Assembly (NCBI RefSeq): GCF_027924405.1
Contig: NZ_AP026978.1
Span: 4,774,001 to 4,838,000 of the forward strand
Origin: Nocardia sputorum
GTDB taxonomy: Bacteria > Actinomycetota > Actinomycetes > Mycobacteriales > Mycobacteriaceae
Length of the DNA stretch: 64,000 bases
Reading direction: 5' to 3'
Both the position numbers and the translations under genes were made by a program. How positions within the stretch are numbered: position 1 is the stretch's first letter; each line of letters begins with the position of its first letter. A model generated the notes under the pieces. That model did no database searches. It was not told the DNA's origin and saw only the letters and a list, made by a program, of their open reading frames with translations. Shown one piece after another: positions 20,413 to 29,178 of this stretch.

Positions 20413-21273
20413 CTACATGTCCAGCCCGAGGTCGAGCACCCGGACCGAGTGGGTGAGGGCGCCGACGGCGAGGTAGTCGACGCCGGTGCGGGCGTAGTCG
20501 GCGGCGACATCCAGGCTCAGGCCCCCGGAGGACTCCAGTTTCGTCTGCGGGGACGCGGCGTTGCGGCGCTGCACCGCCGCCTGGGTCTGCCAGAGCGGGA
20601 AGTTGTCCAGCAGCACCAGTTCCACGTTCTCGGCGAGAACGGCGTCGAGCTGTTCGAGGCTGTCGACCTCCACCTCGCAGGCGATGTCCGGGGCGGCGGC
20701 GCGGACCGCGCGCAGCGCTTCGACCACCGATCCGGCGGCGACCACGTGGTTGTCCTTGATCAGCGCGGCGTCACCGAGGCCCATCCGGTGATTGACCCCG
20801 CCGCCCACGCGCACGGCGTACTTCTGCAACGCGCGCAGCCCGGGCAGCGTCTTGCGGCTGTCCCGGATCCGGCAGTGGGTGCCCGCGACGGCGTCCACCC
20901 AGGCGGCGGTCGCCGTGGCGATGCCCGACAGGTGGCACACGAGATTGAGCATGGTGCGCTCCGCGGTGAGCAGTCCGCGCGTCGGAGCGATCAAGGTGAG
21001 CACGGATTGTCCCGGCGACACCCGAGTGCCGTCGGCGACCCGATCGGTGACCTCGTAGGCGTCCGCGCCGATCACCTCGTCGAGCACCAGCAACCCGGCG
21101 TCGAGCCCGGCAACGGTCCCCGGTTCCCGCGACACCACCGACGCCTTGATCACCGCGTCAGCGGGTACGGTGGCCGCCGTCGTGACGTCCGGTCCATAGC
21201 GGAGATCCTCGTCCAGCGCGGCGCGAATGACGCGCAGCACCTCGTCGCGATCCAAGGCGGCATCCAGAGCCAT
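20413..21273 (-). CDS. nadC: Nicotinate-nucleotide pyrophosphorylase (quinolinate phosphoribosyltransferase)
   Basis: Converts quinolinate and PRPP to nicotinate mononucleotide, the third step of NAD synthesis. The 286-residue protein shows the QPRTase signatures: RDSRKTLPGLRALQKYAVRVGGG with the substrate-binding Arg, Lys and His neighbourhood, LIKDNHVVAAGS, CEVEVDSLEQL and LLDNF. It is the last of nadA-nadB-nadC and starts 62 bases after nadB. Its expression should follow the divergent regulator NrtR. Confidence 0.97.
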   Translation of the reverse strand: MALDAALDRDEVLRVIRAALDEDLRYGPDVTTAATVPADAVIKASVVSREPGTVAGLDAGLLVLDEVIGADAYEVTDRVADGTRVSPGQSVLTLIAPTRGLLTAERTMLNLVCHLSGIATATAAWVDAVAGTHCRIRDSRKTLPGLRALQKYAVRVGGGVNHRMGLGDAALIKDNHVVAAGSVVEALRAVRAAAPDIACEVEVDSLEQLDAVLAENVELVLLDNFPLWQTQAAVQRRNAASPQTKLESSGGLSLDVAADYARTGVDYLAVGALTHSVRVLDLGLDM

Positions 21274-21335
21274 CGAAGTGTCCTTCCTCGCCGAGCGGAC
21301 GGCGGTCCCACCGGGTACCCGCTCGGCGGCTGTGA

Positions 21336-22904
21336 TCAGGGAATGGGTGCGTACTCGGGCACGCCGTCGCCGTTCAGCCGGATCGGGAGGGCGTGCCGGA
21401 GTTCGGGCACGGCGTCCGGGTGATCCGACCGGGTGTGGCAGCCGCGGCTCTCGGTGCGGGCGAGCGCGGCGAGCAGCAGGGCGCGGGCCGTGAGCGTGAG
21501 CGCGGCGTCCTCGATCCCGGCGATCGGATCTGCGGCGGCGGTACGCGTGTCGCGGCGGGTGACCACGTCGTCGAGCCGCTTGAGCGCTTCGGCGAGCCCC
21601 GCACGGTCGCGGACCACCGAGGCGTGCGTGGTCATCAGGCGCTGCACCACGGCACGGTCGGCGTATTCGGCGGAGCGCGCGGGGATCTCGTGCACCCCGG
21701 CGCGCTCGCCGAGCCGTTCGGCCGCGGCGGCTCCGGCGCGCTCGCCGACCACCAGACCCTCCAGCAAACTGTTGGACGCCAGCCGGTTCGCCCCGTGCAG
21801 ACCGGTCCGCGCGACTTCACCCGCCGCGTACAGACCGGGCACTCCGGTGCGGCCGTGGGTGTCGGTGACCACTCCCCCGCACTGGTAGTGCGCGGCAGGC
21901 GCGACCGGGATGAGGTCCGTGCGCGGATCGATGCCGGCCGCCAGGCAGGAGGCGGTGATCGTCGGAAACCGTTGCGGGAACCCGTCGATCGAGCGCGCGT
22001 CCAGGTAGACGTGCTCGGCGCCGAGCGCTCGCATGCGCGCGGCGATGGCACGGGAGACGACGTCGCGGGGAGCGAGGTCGCCGCGCGGATGCACGCCCGC
22101 GGTCACCGGGTCGCCGTCGGTGTCGACCAGGCTCGCCCCTTCGCCGCGCACCGCTTCGCTGATCAGCGGCCTGCGCCCCAGGCCACCCGGGGTGTACAGC
22201 ACGGTCGGGTGGAACTGCACGAACTCGAGATCGGCGACGGTCGCACCAGCCCAGAGCCCGAGGGCGACGCCGTCCGCGGTGGCGCCCGGCGGATTGGTGC
22301 TCAGTGCGTACAGCTGTCCGAGGCCGCCGGTGGCCAGCAGCACGGCGGGCGCGTGTACGACGCCGAACCCCCGCTCCGACACCGCTACGACGCCGCGCAC
22401 GCCGTTCGGCCCGGTGACGACGTCGGCGACCGCCGCGCCGAACAGCACCGGCAGCCCGGCCTCGTTCAGCGCCCGCTGCACCTCCGCACCCGTGGCGTCG
22501 CCCCCGGCGTGGATGATGCGTCGGGTGCTGTGCCCGCCTTCGCGGGTCCGCGAGATCTGGCCGTCGCGGCCGAGGTCGAACACCGCGCCCAGATCGGTGA
22601 GTGCGGCGACGGCGGCCTGCCCGCCCTCGACGATGGAGCGCACCGCGTCCACGTCGCACAGTCCGGCGCCCGCCTCCACCGTGTCGTGCACGTGCGATTC
22701 GACCGAGTCGCCGTGCGGCGCCACGACGGCGATGCCGCCCTGGGCGTACTGGGTGGACGTGTCCGTCGGCCCGCCTTTGCTGAGCGTGAGCACCCGCAGG
22801 CCACGCAGTGACGCGGTGCGCGCCGCGGTCAGTCCCGCGACGCCGCCGCCGATCACGACCAGATCGGCCTCGGCCTCCCAGTCGATCGAAACCCGGGTTG
22901 TCAT
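21336..22904 (-). CDS. nadB: L-aspartate oxidase
   Basis: An FAD flavoenzyme (522 residues) that oxidises aspartate to iminoaspartate for quinolinate synthase. The N-terminal dinucleotide motif VVIGGGVAGLTAAR is complete. The capping domain with QYAQGGIAV and GGHSTRRIIHAGGDATG is typical of NadB rather than succinate dehydrogenase, as is the Arg-rich TGLHGANRLASNSLLEG segment. I chose the ATG at 22904, which has GGAGAGG upstream; an ATG at 22940 would add 12 residues lacking homology. It sits 106 bases after nadA. Confidence 0.96.
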   Translation of the reverse strand: MTTRVSIDWEAEADLVVIGGGVAGLTAARTASLRGLRVLTLSKGGPTDTSTQYAQGGIAVVAPHGDSVESHVHDTVEAGAGLCDVDAVRSIVEGGQAAVAALTDLGAVFDLGRDGQISRTREGGHSTRRIIHAGGDATGAEVQRALNEAGLPVLFGAAVADVVTGPNGVRGVVAVSERGFGVVHAPAVLLATGGLGQLYALSTNPPGATADGVALGLWAGATVADLEFVQFHPTVLYTPGGLGRRPLISEAVRGEGASLVDTDGDPVTAGVHPRGDLAPRDVVSRAIAARMRALGAEHVYLDARSIDGFPQRFPTITASCLAAGIDPRTDLIPVAPAAHYQCGGVVTDTHGRTGVPGLYAAGEVARTGLHGANRLASNSLLEGLVVGERAGAAAAERLGERAGVHEIPARSAEYADRAVVQRLMTTHASVVRDRAGLAEALKRLDDVVTRRDTRTAAADPIAGIEDAALTLTARALLLAALARTESRGCHTRSDHPDAVPELRHALPIRLNGDGVPEYAPIP

Positions 22905-23010
22905 CGGCCCGCGCCTCTCCGTCTTCCGATCCGCGAACACTCTCCGGTGCGGGCGCCGCGATCAGCGCGTTCCACCGGAGAGCGACCCGCCGCCAGGGCA
23001 GCGGTCGGAC

Positions 23011-24054
23011 TCATTCACCGCCGCCGGGATTGCCGATCGCGATCATCCGCTGCACCGAGTTACGCCCCAGCGCAGCGGTTTCCGGATCGACGTGCACCTC
23101 GTCGCGGCCCTCGACCAAGCAGCGCAGCAGCGCCGCCGGGGTGATCATCTTCATGTACTTGCACGAGGCCCGGTCGTTCACGGCCTGGAAGTCGATGCCA
23201 GGGGCGGCCTTGCGCAGCTGATGCAGCATGCCGACCTCGGTCGCCACCAGCACCTGATTCGACTTCGCCGCCTTGGCCGCGTCGATCATGCCTCCGGTGG
23301 ACAGGATGTGCACCCGCTCGGCCGGGAACGCGCCCTCGCCCGCCAGGTACAGCGCCGAGGTGGCGCAGCCGCATTCGGGGTGCACGAACAGCTCCGCGTC
23401 CGGATGGGTGCGCGCCTGCTCGGTCAGCTCGTCGCCGTTGATGCCCGCGTGCACGTGGCACTCGCCCGCCCAGATGTGCATGTTCGCGCGACCGGTGACC
23501 CGCTTGACGTGTGCGCCGAGGAACTGGTCGGGAAGGAACAGCACCTCGCGGTCCGGGTCGATCGAGGCGACCACGTCCACCGCGTTGGACGAGGTGCAGC
23601 AGATGTCGGTGAGGGCCTTCACCTCGGCCGTGGTGTTCACGTAGGACACGACCACCGCGTTCGGGTGCTCGGCCTTCCAGGCGCGCAGCTCGTCGGCCGT
23701 GATCGAATCCGCGAGCGAACATCCCGCGCGCTGATCCGGGATGAGCACGGTCTTGGCGGGGCTGAGAATCTTCGCGGTCTCGGCCATGAAGTGCACGCCG
23801 CAGAACACGATCGTGTCCTCGGGCGCCTCGGCCGCGATCCGCGACAGCGCCAGCGAGTCGCCGACGTGGTCGGCCACGTCCTGGATCTCCGGCAGCTGGT
23901 AGTTGTGCGCCAGGATCGTCGCGTTGCGCTCCCTGGCCAGTCGCTTGACTTCCTGCGCCCACTCCGGCCCAGCCTCGACACCCGCGAACCCGGAGGGTCC
24001 GTCGAACACCTGCCCCATCAGCGGAGGCGCCAGTTTCGCACCCGTCGTCGCCAT
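23011..24054 (-). CDS. nadA: Quinolinate synthase
   Basis: Condenses iminoaspartate with dihydroxyacetone phosphate to quinolinate. The 347-residue protein holds a 4Fe-4S cluster; the conserved cysteines are seen in AGCSLAD (Cys112), HPECGC and ASCKYM. It also has the [20 protein letters not shown] opening and a VNTTAEVKA segment typical of the family. An AAGGGAG site precedes the ATG at 24054. It is the first gene of the nad operon and is divergent from nrtR, with a palindromic operator between them. The usual C-terminal cysteine motif is met by SCKYM. Confidence 0.97.
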   Translation of the reverse strand: MATTGAKLAPPLMGQVFDGPSGFAGVEAGPEWAQEVKRLARERNATILAHNYQLPEIQDVADHVGDSLALSRIAAEAPEDTIVFCGVHFMAETAKILSPAKTVLIPDQRAGCSLADSITADELRAWKAEHPNAVVVSYVNTTAEVKALTDICCTSSNAVDVVASIDPDREVLFLPDQFLGAHVKRVTGRANMHIWAGECHVHAGINGDELTEQARTHPDAELFVHPECGCATSALYLAGEGAFPAERVHILSTGGMIDAAKAAKSNQVLVATEVGMLHQLRKAAPGIDFQAVNDRASCKYMKMITPAALLRCLVEGRDEVHVDPETAALGRNSVQRMIAIGNPGGGE

Positions 24055-24108
24055 GGATGGCTCCCTTCCTCGTGCGGTCGGCTACACCGCCGATTCGCAC
24101 CAAACCAG

Positions 24109-24131
24109 GTTTTCGACTTATAATCGAAAAC
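24109..24131. promoter_or_regulatory. NrtR-type operator between nadA and nrtR
   Basis: A perfect inverted repeat, GTTTTCGA (24109-24116) and TCGAAAAC (24124-24131), with a seven-base A/T-rich spacer CTTATAA. It is the only AT-rich island in the gap. It ends exactly where the nrtR GTG start begins and lies 54 bases upstream of nadA. Regulators of the NrtR family bind palindromes of this kind next to NAD genes; the assignment to this NrtR is by position. Confidence 0.82.
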
Positions 24132-24896
24132 GTGGCCCATAGTAGCACCATCCACGAATCGCTCACCGCGGTGTTCCAGGTTCGTCGCTTCCCCCGGGAC
24201 ATCGCCGCAGGTCGCAGCTCCGTGGACCGCGCGGAGGGCATGCTGCGACGCTGTCCGCCCGATCAGCGGACCGAACTCGCGGTGCTGCTGTGGGAACGGG
24301 CGCTCGACCCGCAGAAGGGCACCTGGTCGCTGCCCGGCGGCCGCCTGCGCGACGACGAGGACCTCGACACCTCCGCGCGCCGACAGCTCGCCGAGAAGGT
24401 CGACGTGCGTGAGCTGAGCCATCTGGAGCAGCTCTCGGTGTTCAGCGCACCCGACCGGGTGCCGAGCCCGCGCCGCATCGCCTCGGCTTACCTCGGCCTC
24501 GTTCCGCTGACCGCCGACCCCCAGCTGCCCTCGGACACCGCGTGGCACCCGGTCTCGGCATTGCCGGACATGTCCTTCGACCACCGCACGGTGGTCGACC
24601 ACGCCCGCACCCGCCTGGCCGCGAAACTGTCCTACACCAACATCGCCTTCGCCCTCGCGCCGGACCGGTTCACGATGTCCACCTTGCGCGAAATCTACTG
24701 CGCCGCACTCGGTTACGACGTGGACCCGACGAACCTCCAGCGGGTTCTCTCCCGCCGCAAAGTCATCACGCCCACCGGCGCCACCGCCGCACCCGGCCGG
24801 GCGGGCGGCCGCCCCGCCGCGGTCTACCGCTTCAGCGACTCCGGCCTGCGCGTCACAGACGAATTCGCCGCCCTGCGCCCGCCCGGGGCATCCTGA
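24132..24896 (+). CDS. nrtR: NrtR-family Nudix-related regulator of NAD synthesis
   Basis: A 254-residue protein with an N-terminal Nudix-like domain (about residues 10-150) and a C-terminal winged helix (about 165-250). The Nudix box is recognisable but changed: GGRLRDDEDLDTSARRQLAEK keeps GG and an Arg yet lacks the REUxEE core, as in NrtR proteins that bind ADP-ribose or NAD without hydrolysis. The C-terminal part reads YTNIAFALAPDRFTMSTLREIYCAALGYDVD, matching NrtR. I chose the GTG at 24132 because the operator ends just before it; an upstream ATG would overlap the operator. M. tuberculosis Rv1593c holds the same place beside nadA. Confidence 0.87.
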   Translation: MAHSSTIHESLTAVFQVRRFPRDIAAGRSSVDRAEGMLRRCPPDQRTELAVLLWERALDPQKGTWSLPGGRLRDDEDLDTSARRQLAEKVDVRELSHLEQLSVFSAPDRVPSPRRIASAYLGLVPLTADPQLPSDTAWHPVSALPDMSFDHRTVVDHARTRLAAKLSYTNIAFALAPDRFTMSTLREIYCAALGYDVDPTNLQRVLSRRKVITPTGATAAPGRAGGRPAAVYRFSDSGLRVTDEFAALRPPGAS

Positions 24897-24989
24897 TCAA
24901 CGGCGCCCTCTGCGCGAAGCACTGTTCACACTCGCACGGCTGCTCCGTGCGCGGCCCACCCGCGAGCACTTGCGCGAAGGGGCTTCGGG

Positions 24990-25166
24990 TCAGTAGGCGG
25001 TGGCCACTTTCCGGTGCTTGTCCTTGCGTCGATACTGCCGCTTGCTCCGTACCGGGCGCGCGGCGTTGCTGCGGCGCAAGGCATCTCGCCGCCGCCAAGC
25101 CGCTAGATCCGCGCGCTCCGCGGCGACAGGAGGCGTCTGCGGCACCGTTTGATGTACTCGATTCAT
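24990..25166 (-). CDS. Small highly basic protein (58 aa)
   Basis: A 58-residue protein starting at an ATG (25166) with an excellent AAGGAGG ribosome site seven bases upstream. The first half is neutral (MNRVHQTVPQTPPVAAERAD). The second half is packed with Arg and Lys (AAWRRRDALRR, then RSKRQYRRKDKHRKVATAY). It could bind RNA, DNA or the ribosome, but I know no family. It is divergent from the cold-shock gene 410 bases away and convergent with nrtR. The strong ribosome site is the main evidence that it is real. Confidence 0.62.
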   Translation of the reverse strand: MNRVHQTVPQTPPVAAERADLAAWRRRDALRRSNAARPVRSKRQYRRKDKHRKVATAY

Positions 25167-25575
25167 CGCTCCGCCTCCTTCGACACGCTCGCGGCTGCAT
25201 CCGGTCGCCCACGCTATCCCCGCTACCGGTCCCCTTCCACTTGTTTTCGCCGCGGGCGAGCGGTGCACCCCTGCGGACCGGATACGACGGCCACGCGGAG
25301 GGCCTCGCTCACATCCCCGGGGAGGTCCGCGCACCCGCAGCCCAGCATCACGGCAGCCGACCGGGCCAGATGCCGCTGGACCGAGCGAGCCGGCCGCCCC
25401 ACGCCCGGATCCGGCGTGTCACGCCGTGGAATAGGCGAGGACCGCTTGTGTCGGTTAGCTCACAAACCGAGGCGCACGGTGTCGCGAAGCGTCGGTTCGT
25501 GGCAGTGTCGACTGTTGAGACCGGGCTTTCGATGTGATCCGCTCGGCTCATCTACAGAAAAGAATGAAGTAAGCA
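25167..25575. promoter_or_regulatory. Long upstream region of the cold-shock gene
   Basis: I find no convincing gene in these 409 bases. Its right end, before the csp ATG, is AT-richer than its surroundings (TCTACAGAAAAGAATGAAG) and includes a weak GAAGTAAG ribosome site. The length allows the long structured 5-prime leader common in csp mRNAs, but I cannot show a fold. The left end must carry the promoter of the divergent small basic protein. Confidence 0.4.
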
Positions 25576-25779
25576 ATGGCTCAAGGCAGTGTGAAGTGGT
25601 TTAACAGCGAAAAGGGCTTCGGCTTCATCGCGCAAGACGGTGGCGGCGCCGACGTCTTCGTTCATTACTCCGCCGTGTCCGGCTCGGGATTCAAGTCCCT
25701 CGAAGAAGGACAGCGCGTGGAGTTCGAGATCGGCCAAGGACAGAAGGGCCCGCAGGCCCAGGACGTTCGCGCGATCTGA
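25576..25779 (+). CDS. Cold-shock domain protein (CspA family)
   Basis: A 67-residue single-stranded nucleic-acid-binding protein made of one cold-shock domain. RNP1 is KGFGFI and RNP2 is VFVHY, both perfect, and the opening [15 protein letters not shown] is typical. It acts as an RNA chaperone in the cytoplasm. Mycobacterial CspA is its nearest type by sequence memory. It has its own strong terminator 19 bases after the stop, so it is a single-gene transcript, and its leader is long. Confidence 0.97.
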   Translation: MAQGSVKWFNSEKGFGFIAQDGGGADVFVHYSAVSGSGFKSLEEGQRVEFEIGQGQKGPQAQDVRAI

Positions 25780-25797
25780 TCGACGTAGCCAGGTAGG

Positions 25798-25828
25798 AGC
25801 CCCGCACCTTTCCGGGTGCGGGGCTTTT
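25798..25828 (+). terminator. Rho-independent terminator of the cold-shock gene
   Basis: A perfect 11-bp stem, AGCCCCGCACC (25798-25808) and GGTGCGGGGCT (25815-25825), with loop TTTCCG and followed by TTT. It is one of the few classical terminators in the window. It also faces the stop of the convergent DUF1353 gene at 25857, though the T-run suits the plus strand only. Confidence 0.93.
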
Positions 25829-25856
25829 GCGTGTTCCGGCGCGACGTCGTAACCGA

Positions 25857-26390
25857 TCAGGCGGTTTTCATCTGCGGGTCGGGTGGCGGGGCCTCGGTCC
25901 GCTGCGTCACCCGCGATGCGGCCCAGAAGGCCAGTTCGACCAGCCAGAACAGCAGGAGGAACACCGTCACCACGGTCACGGGAACGGCGAGGAAGAACAC
26001 CGAGGGAACAGCGACGACGACGAACCGGGCGGCATCGCCCGCGCTCGCGCCACGCAACCGGTGGGCCGCGCGCACGGCCGCCCACATCATCCAGCGGCGC
26101 GGCAGCGACACCCCGAGTTCGTGCAGGCTCCGGCGGAAGATGCCGTCGGCGTCGGCCACGCTCACCGCGTTCGAACTGAGCAGATAGTCGTGCAGGATCG
26201 CGGCGCGGGTGTAACTGCCGTACCGCGGGATCAGCCAGACCAGCGCGCGCGGCACCGAGGCGAAATCGGTGCGGAAACCGGCAGGAACCACGAATTCCGC
26301 ACTCGCGCCGCGATAGACGAGCGGTTCGGTCACCCGCCAGAACTTGGCGTCGAGCTCTTCGACGATCGGCCCGCCGCCGACAAACGTCAC
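25857..26390 (-). CDS. DUF1353 protein with C-terminal membrane helices
   Basis: A 177-residue protein. The first 100 residues match DUF1353: a beta-rich start (FVVPAGFRTDFASVPRALVWLIPRYG), then YTRAAILHDYLL and a helical part with DADGIFRRSLHELGV. DUF1353 proteins are often found in phage tail regions and are suspected peptidoglycan-acting proteins, but no function is proven. Here the domain is followed by hydrophobic stretches at about residues 121-153 (FVVVAVPSVFFLAVP and on), so it is probably membrane-attached. No phage genes surround it. Confidence 0.78.
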   Translation of the reverse strand: MTFVGGGPIVEELDAKFWRVTEPLVYRGASAEFVVPAGFRTDFASVPRALVWLIPRYGSYTRAAILHDYLLSSNAVSVADADGIFRRSLHELGVSLPRRWMMWAAVRAAHRLRGASAGDAARFVVVAVPSVFFLAVPVTVVTVFLLLFWLVELAFWAASRVTQRTEAPPPDPQMKTA

Positions 26391-26477
26391 GTCCTGTTCC
26401 TTCCGCGCACGCTTCGTTCCACACCGACGGCGGGACGAAAAACCCTCCGCCGACGCGGCTGCCCGCCGGACGACGCG

Positions 26478-27122
26478 TCAGTACCGCGGTCGGTATTCGG
26501 GAACCGAGTACTCCTCCGAGGCAGGCTCGTAGCCACGATAGGGCAGCTCGCCCCCACTCGCAGCCGCACCGTAGGGGACCGCGGCGGGGGTGTCGTACCC
26601 CTCCTCGTCCCGGGCGGTGCGACGGCCGCTGCCGAGATCCTCCGACGTGCTGAGCGCGGCGAGGAACAGCATCACGAACGACGCGATCAGCGGCTGCACG
26701 ATCAGCGCGAGCGCACTACCCAGTTCGATCGGCAACGTGACGATCTGGCCGACCGGCGGGTCGCTCGGACGCGGATGCGACCAGGCGGCGATCTGCTCCC
26801 CCACGGTGGCCATCACCCATGCGCCTACGCCGGAGCCGATCAACAGGCCGATCTGCAGCAGCGGCCCGCGTGCCGAGCGCCACCGCCACACGGCGAGCGC
26901 GCAGAGCAGCCCGAGCACCGCTCCCGCCAGCACGAAAATCGCCAGCGCGTCGAATTGATGCGCGCTCTCCCCGGTCAAGGCGACCCCGCGGCCCGGCTCC
27001 ACCACGAGCAGCCGCTCGGTCGGCGACCAGAAGCCCCATGCGACACCGGCGAGCGCGCTCACCACCACCACGGCGACGGCGACCACCGCCGCCGCGCGCA
27101 CCTCGCCCCGCACCGACGCCAC
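26478..27122 (-). CDS. DUF2567 membrane protein
   Basis: A 214-residue membrane protein with four helices: about residues 11-30, 63-85, 96-118 and 140-162. A cytoplasmic tail rich in Gly, Tyr and Pro follows. It matches the actinobacterial DUF2567 family, which M. tuberculosis carries at the same place (Rv1591) next to bsaP and bioB. The GTG start at 27122 shares a base with the bsaP stop (TAGTG), so translation is coupled to the biotin genes. No function is known; its fixed place suggests a link to biotin or to its neighbours. Confidence 0.82.
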   Translation of the reverse strand: MASVRGEVRAAAVVAVAVVVVSALAGVAWGFWSPTERLLVVEPGRGVALTGESAHQFDALAIFVLAGAVLGLLCALAVWRWRSARGPLLQIGLLIGSGVGAWVMATVGEQIAAWSHPRPSDPPVGQIVTLPIELGSALALIVQPLIASFVMLFLAALSTSEDLGSGRRTARDEEGYDTPAAVPYGAAASGGELPYRGYEPASEEYSVPEYRPRY

Positions 27123-27349
27123 TAGCGGCGTTCCGATGCGGCCGAGTCGATGACGCCGTGCCGGGAGCACTTGGCCCACCAGCCGTCCGGGCTCACCTGC
27201 ACGATCATGCGGCGACCGCACTGTTCGCAGAAACGCGGCGGCTCCAGGCCCAGCGCGGCGGCTGCCGGGATGGCGTCGTCGAGGCCCGGCACGATTCGCT
27301 TGCCGGTGAACGGGTTGTAGCGCTCGTCCATAGTCATGACAGTACCCAT
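27122..27349 (-). CDS. bsaP: Biotin synthase auxiliary protein BsaP
   Basis: A 75-residue iron-sulfur-type protein that helps biotin synthase regenerate its sulfur-donating cluster in mycobacteria. Motifs are YNPFTGK near the start, a CEQCGRRM pair and a KCSRHG segment, giving three cysteines and a histidine for a metal or cluster. The sequence matches M. tuberculosis Rv1590, which also follows bioB. It starts 32 bases after bioB. The ATG at 27349 has GAGG upstream; an in-frame ATG at 27337 is an alternative start. Confidence 0.85.
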   Translation of the reverse strand: MGTVMTMDERYNPFTGKRIVPGLDDAIPAAAALGLEPPRFCEQCGRRMIVQVSPDGWWAKCSRHGVIDSAASERR

Positions 27350-27381
27350 GCTCGCCTGCCTCATCCTCGCAACCGAGCCGG

Positions 27382-28395
27382 TCAGAGCGTTTCGTTGAGC
27401 GCCTTGATCGGCATCTTCAGCTCGCCGAGCAAGTCCAGGTCCTGTTCGGCCGGGCGACCGAGGGTGGTCAGGTAATTGCCGACGATGACGGCGTTGATGC
27501 CGCCCAGAATGCCCTGCTTGGCGCCCAGATCGCCCAAGGTGATCTCGCGGCCGCCCGCGAAGCGCAGCATGGTGCGCGGCAGCGCGAGCCGGAACGCGGC
27601 GACGGCCCGCAACGCGTCGGACGCGGGCAGCACCTCCAGGTCGCCGAACGGGGTGCCCGGTCGCGGGTTGAGGAAGTTCAGCGGCACCTCGTCGGGCTCG
27701 AGTTCGGCCAGGTTCGCGGCGAACTCCGCGCGCTGCTCCAGCGTCTCGCCCATGCCCAGGATGCCGCCGCAGCACACCTCCATGCCCGCTTCGCGAACCA
27801 TGCGCAGGGTGTCCCAGCGCTCCTCCCAGGTGTGCGTGGTGACCACGTTCGGGAAGTAGGAGCGCGAGGTCTCCAGGTTGTGGTTGTAGCGGTGCACGCC
27901 CATGGCGGCCAGCTGGTCGACCTGCTCCTGGGTGAGCATGCCGAGCGAGCAGGCCACCTGGATGTCGACCTCGTTGCGGATCGCCTCGACGCCCGCGGCC
28001 ACCTGCGCCATCAGGCGCTCGTCGGGACCGCGCACCGCGGCCACGATGCAGAATTCGGTGGCGCCGGTCTTCGCGGTCTGCTTGGCGGCCTCGACCAGGC
28101 TCGGGATGTCCAGCCACGCGGCGCGCACCGGGGACTGGAACAGGCCCGACTGCGAGCAGAAGTGGCAGTCCTCCGGGCAGCCGCCGGTCTTGAGGCTGAT
28201 GATGCCCTCGACCTCGACCTCGGGGCCGCACCACTTCATGCGCACCTCGTGGGCGAGGGCGAGCAGTTCCTCCAGCCGGTCGTCGCCCAAGCGCAGCACC
28301 TCGAGGGTCTGCTCCTGGTTCAGCCCTTCCCCGCGCTCGAGCACCTGCTCGCGGGCGATCGACAGAATGCCGGTGTCTACAGGTGCCTGGGTCAC
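27382..28395 (-). CDS. bioB: Biotin synthase (radical SAM)
   Basis: Inserts sulfur into dethiobiotin to make biotin. The radical-SAM motif CPEDCHFC (CxxxCxxC) is intact in [17 protein letters not shown], with the second-cluster residues present in VACSLGM and [16 protein letters not shown] chose the GTG at 28395 (337 residues), which has AAGGGA upstream; an ATG at 28434 lies inside the likely promoter. A BioQ-type palindrome ends 41 bases upstream. The order bioB-bsaP-DUF2567 matches mycobacteria. Confidence 0.96.
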   Translation of the reverse strand: MTQAPVDTGILSIAREQVLERGEGLNQEQTLEVLRLGDDRLEELLALAHEVRMKWCGPEVEVEGIISLKTGGCPEDCHFCSQSGLFQSPVRAAWLDIPSLVEAAKQTAKTGATEFCIVAAVRGPDERLMAQVAAGVEAIRNEVDIQVACSLGMLTQEQVDQLAAMGVHRYNHNLETSRSYFPNVVTTHTWEERWDTLRMVREAGMEVCCGGILGMGETLEQRAEFAANLAELEPDEVPLNFLNPRPGTPFGDLEVLPASDALRAVAAFRLALPRTMLRFAGGREITLGDLGAKQGILGGINAVIVGNYLTTLGRPAEQDLDLLGELKMPIKALNETL

Positions 28396-28436
28396 TGCAA
28401 CGAATCCCTTCGTCCGGCCGAGGTGGCCGTACAACT

Positions 28437-28449
28437 TGAACGGTGTTCA
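28437..28449. promoter_or_regulatory. BioQ operator 1 (bioB/bioQ)
   Basis: The palindrome TGAAC-GGT-GTTCA lies in the 104-base gap between divergent bioB and bioQ. The same 5-3-5 palindrome recurs before bioF and bioA. In corynebacteria and mycobacteria BioQ binds TGAAC-N3-type palindromes before bio genes, so this is very probably the operator for both bioB and bioQ itself. Confidence 0.9.
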
Positions 28450-28499
28450 GGCTAGGGTAGCGGTAGGAGTGAGTCAAAGCACGACGGGAAGGGCATCGA

Positions 28500-29084
28500 G
28501 TGCAACTGCACCGGGCGGACGTGGTCGACGGCGCCATCGCGATTCTGGACCGATACGGCCTGGCCGACCTGACCATGCGCAGACTGGCCGGTTCCCTCCA
28601 GGTCCAGCCGGGCGCGTTGTACTGGCACTTCCCCAACAAGCAGGCGCTGCTGGGCGCGGTCGCGGACAAGATCCTCGCGCCGATGGAGGACCCGATCGAG
28701 GCCGGGGAATGGTCGGGGCAGATCACCGAGTTGGCCCACCGGCTGCGCGACTGCCTGCTGGCATACCGCGACGGCGCCGAGTTGGTCTCGGCGACATACG
28801 CTTCCCGGCTCACCACGAGCAAGGGACGGGAACGTCTGGTGAGCGCCGCGATCCGGGCGGGCATGCCGCGCGAAGAGGCCGAACTCGCGGCGTTCACGCT
28901 GCTCTACTACGTCCTCGGCGAGACCGTGGACGAACAGTCGAGGATGCAGATGGACTCGGTGGGCGCCCTGCCCGAGGGCGCGTCGCCGATGGAGGAAACC
29001 ACCGACGCCACCGCCCGTTTCGACTTCGGCCTGCAATTGTTCGTCGCGGGTGTGCGGCACCTGCTGGGCACCCGCGTCCGCTGA
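28500..29084 (+). CDS. bioQ: TetR-family biotin regulator BioQ
   Basis: A 194-residue TetR repressor. The DNA-binding helices lie at about residues 18-50 ([33 protein letters not shown]), close to the BioQ and TetR-class pattern. The C-terminal part is all-helical, with [18 protein letters not shown] near the end. It is divergent from bioB and separated from it by a TGAAC-N3-GTTCA palindrome, exactly the genetic context of BioQ in related genera. The GTG start at 28500 has GGGAAGGG eight bases upstream. It is expected to repress bio genes when biotin is ample. Confidence 0.88.
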   Translation: MQLHRADVVDGAIAILDRYGLADLTMRRLAGSLQVQPGALYWHFPNKQALLGAVADKILAPMEDPIEAGEWSGQITELAHRLRDCLLAYRDGAELVSATYASRLTTSKGRERLVSAAIRAGMPREEAELAAFTLLYYVLGETVDEQSRMQMDSVGALPEGASPMEETTDATARFDFGLQLFVAGVRHLLGTRVR

Positions 29085-29178
29085 CGCGGTGCGCGTCGCC
29101 ACGGCGGTTCCGTATTCGGTGTAGCGAGGGGCTGCCGACAGGATCGATCGCCTCCGCCTCGCGGGTGCGCGCTCGGTG

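Noticed and set aside
25857..26390. DUF1353 gene as a prophage remnant
   Set aside because: No integrase, capsid, tail or attachment-site repeats are nearby, and the gene has its own membrane tail. It looks like a chromosomal family member.
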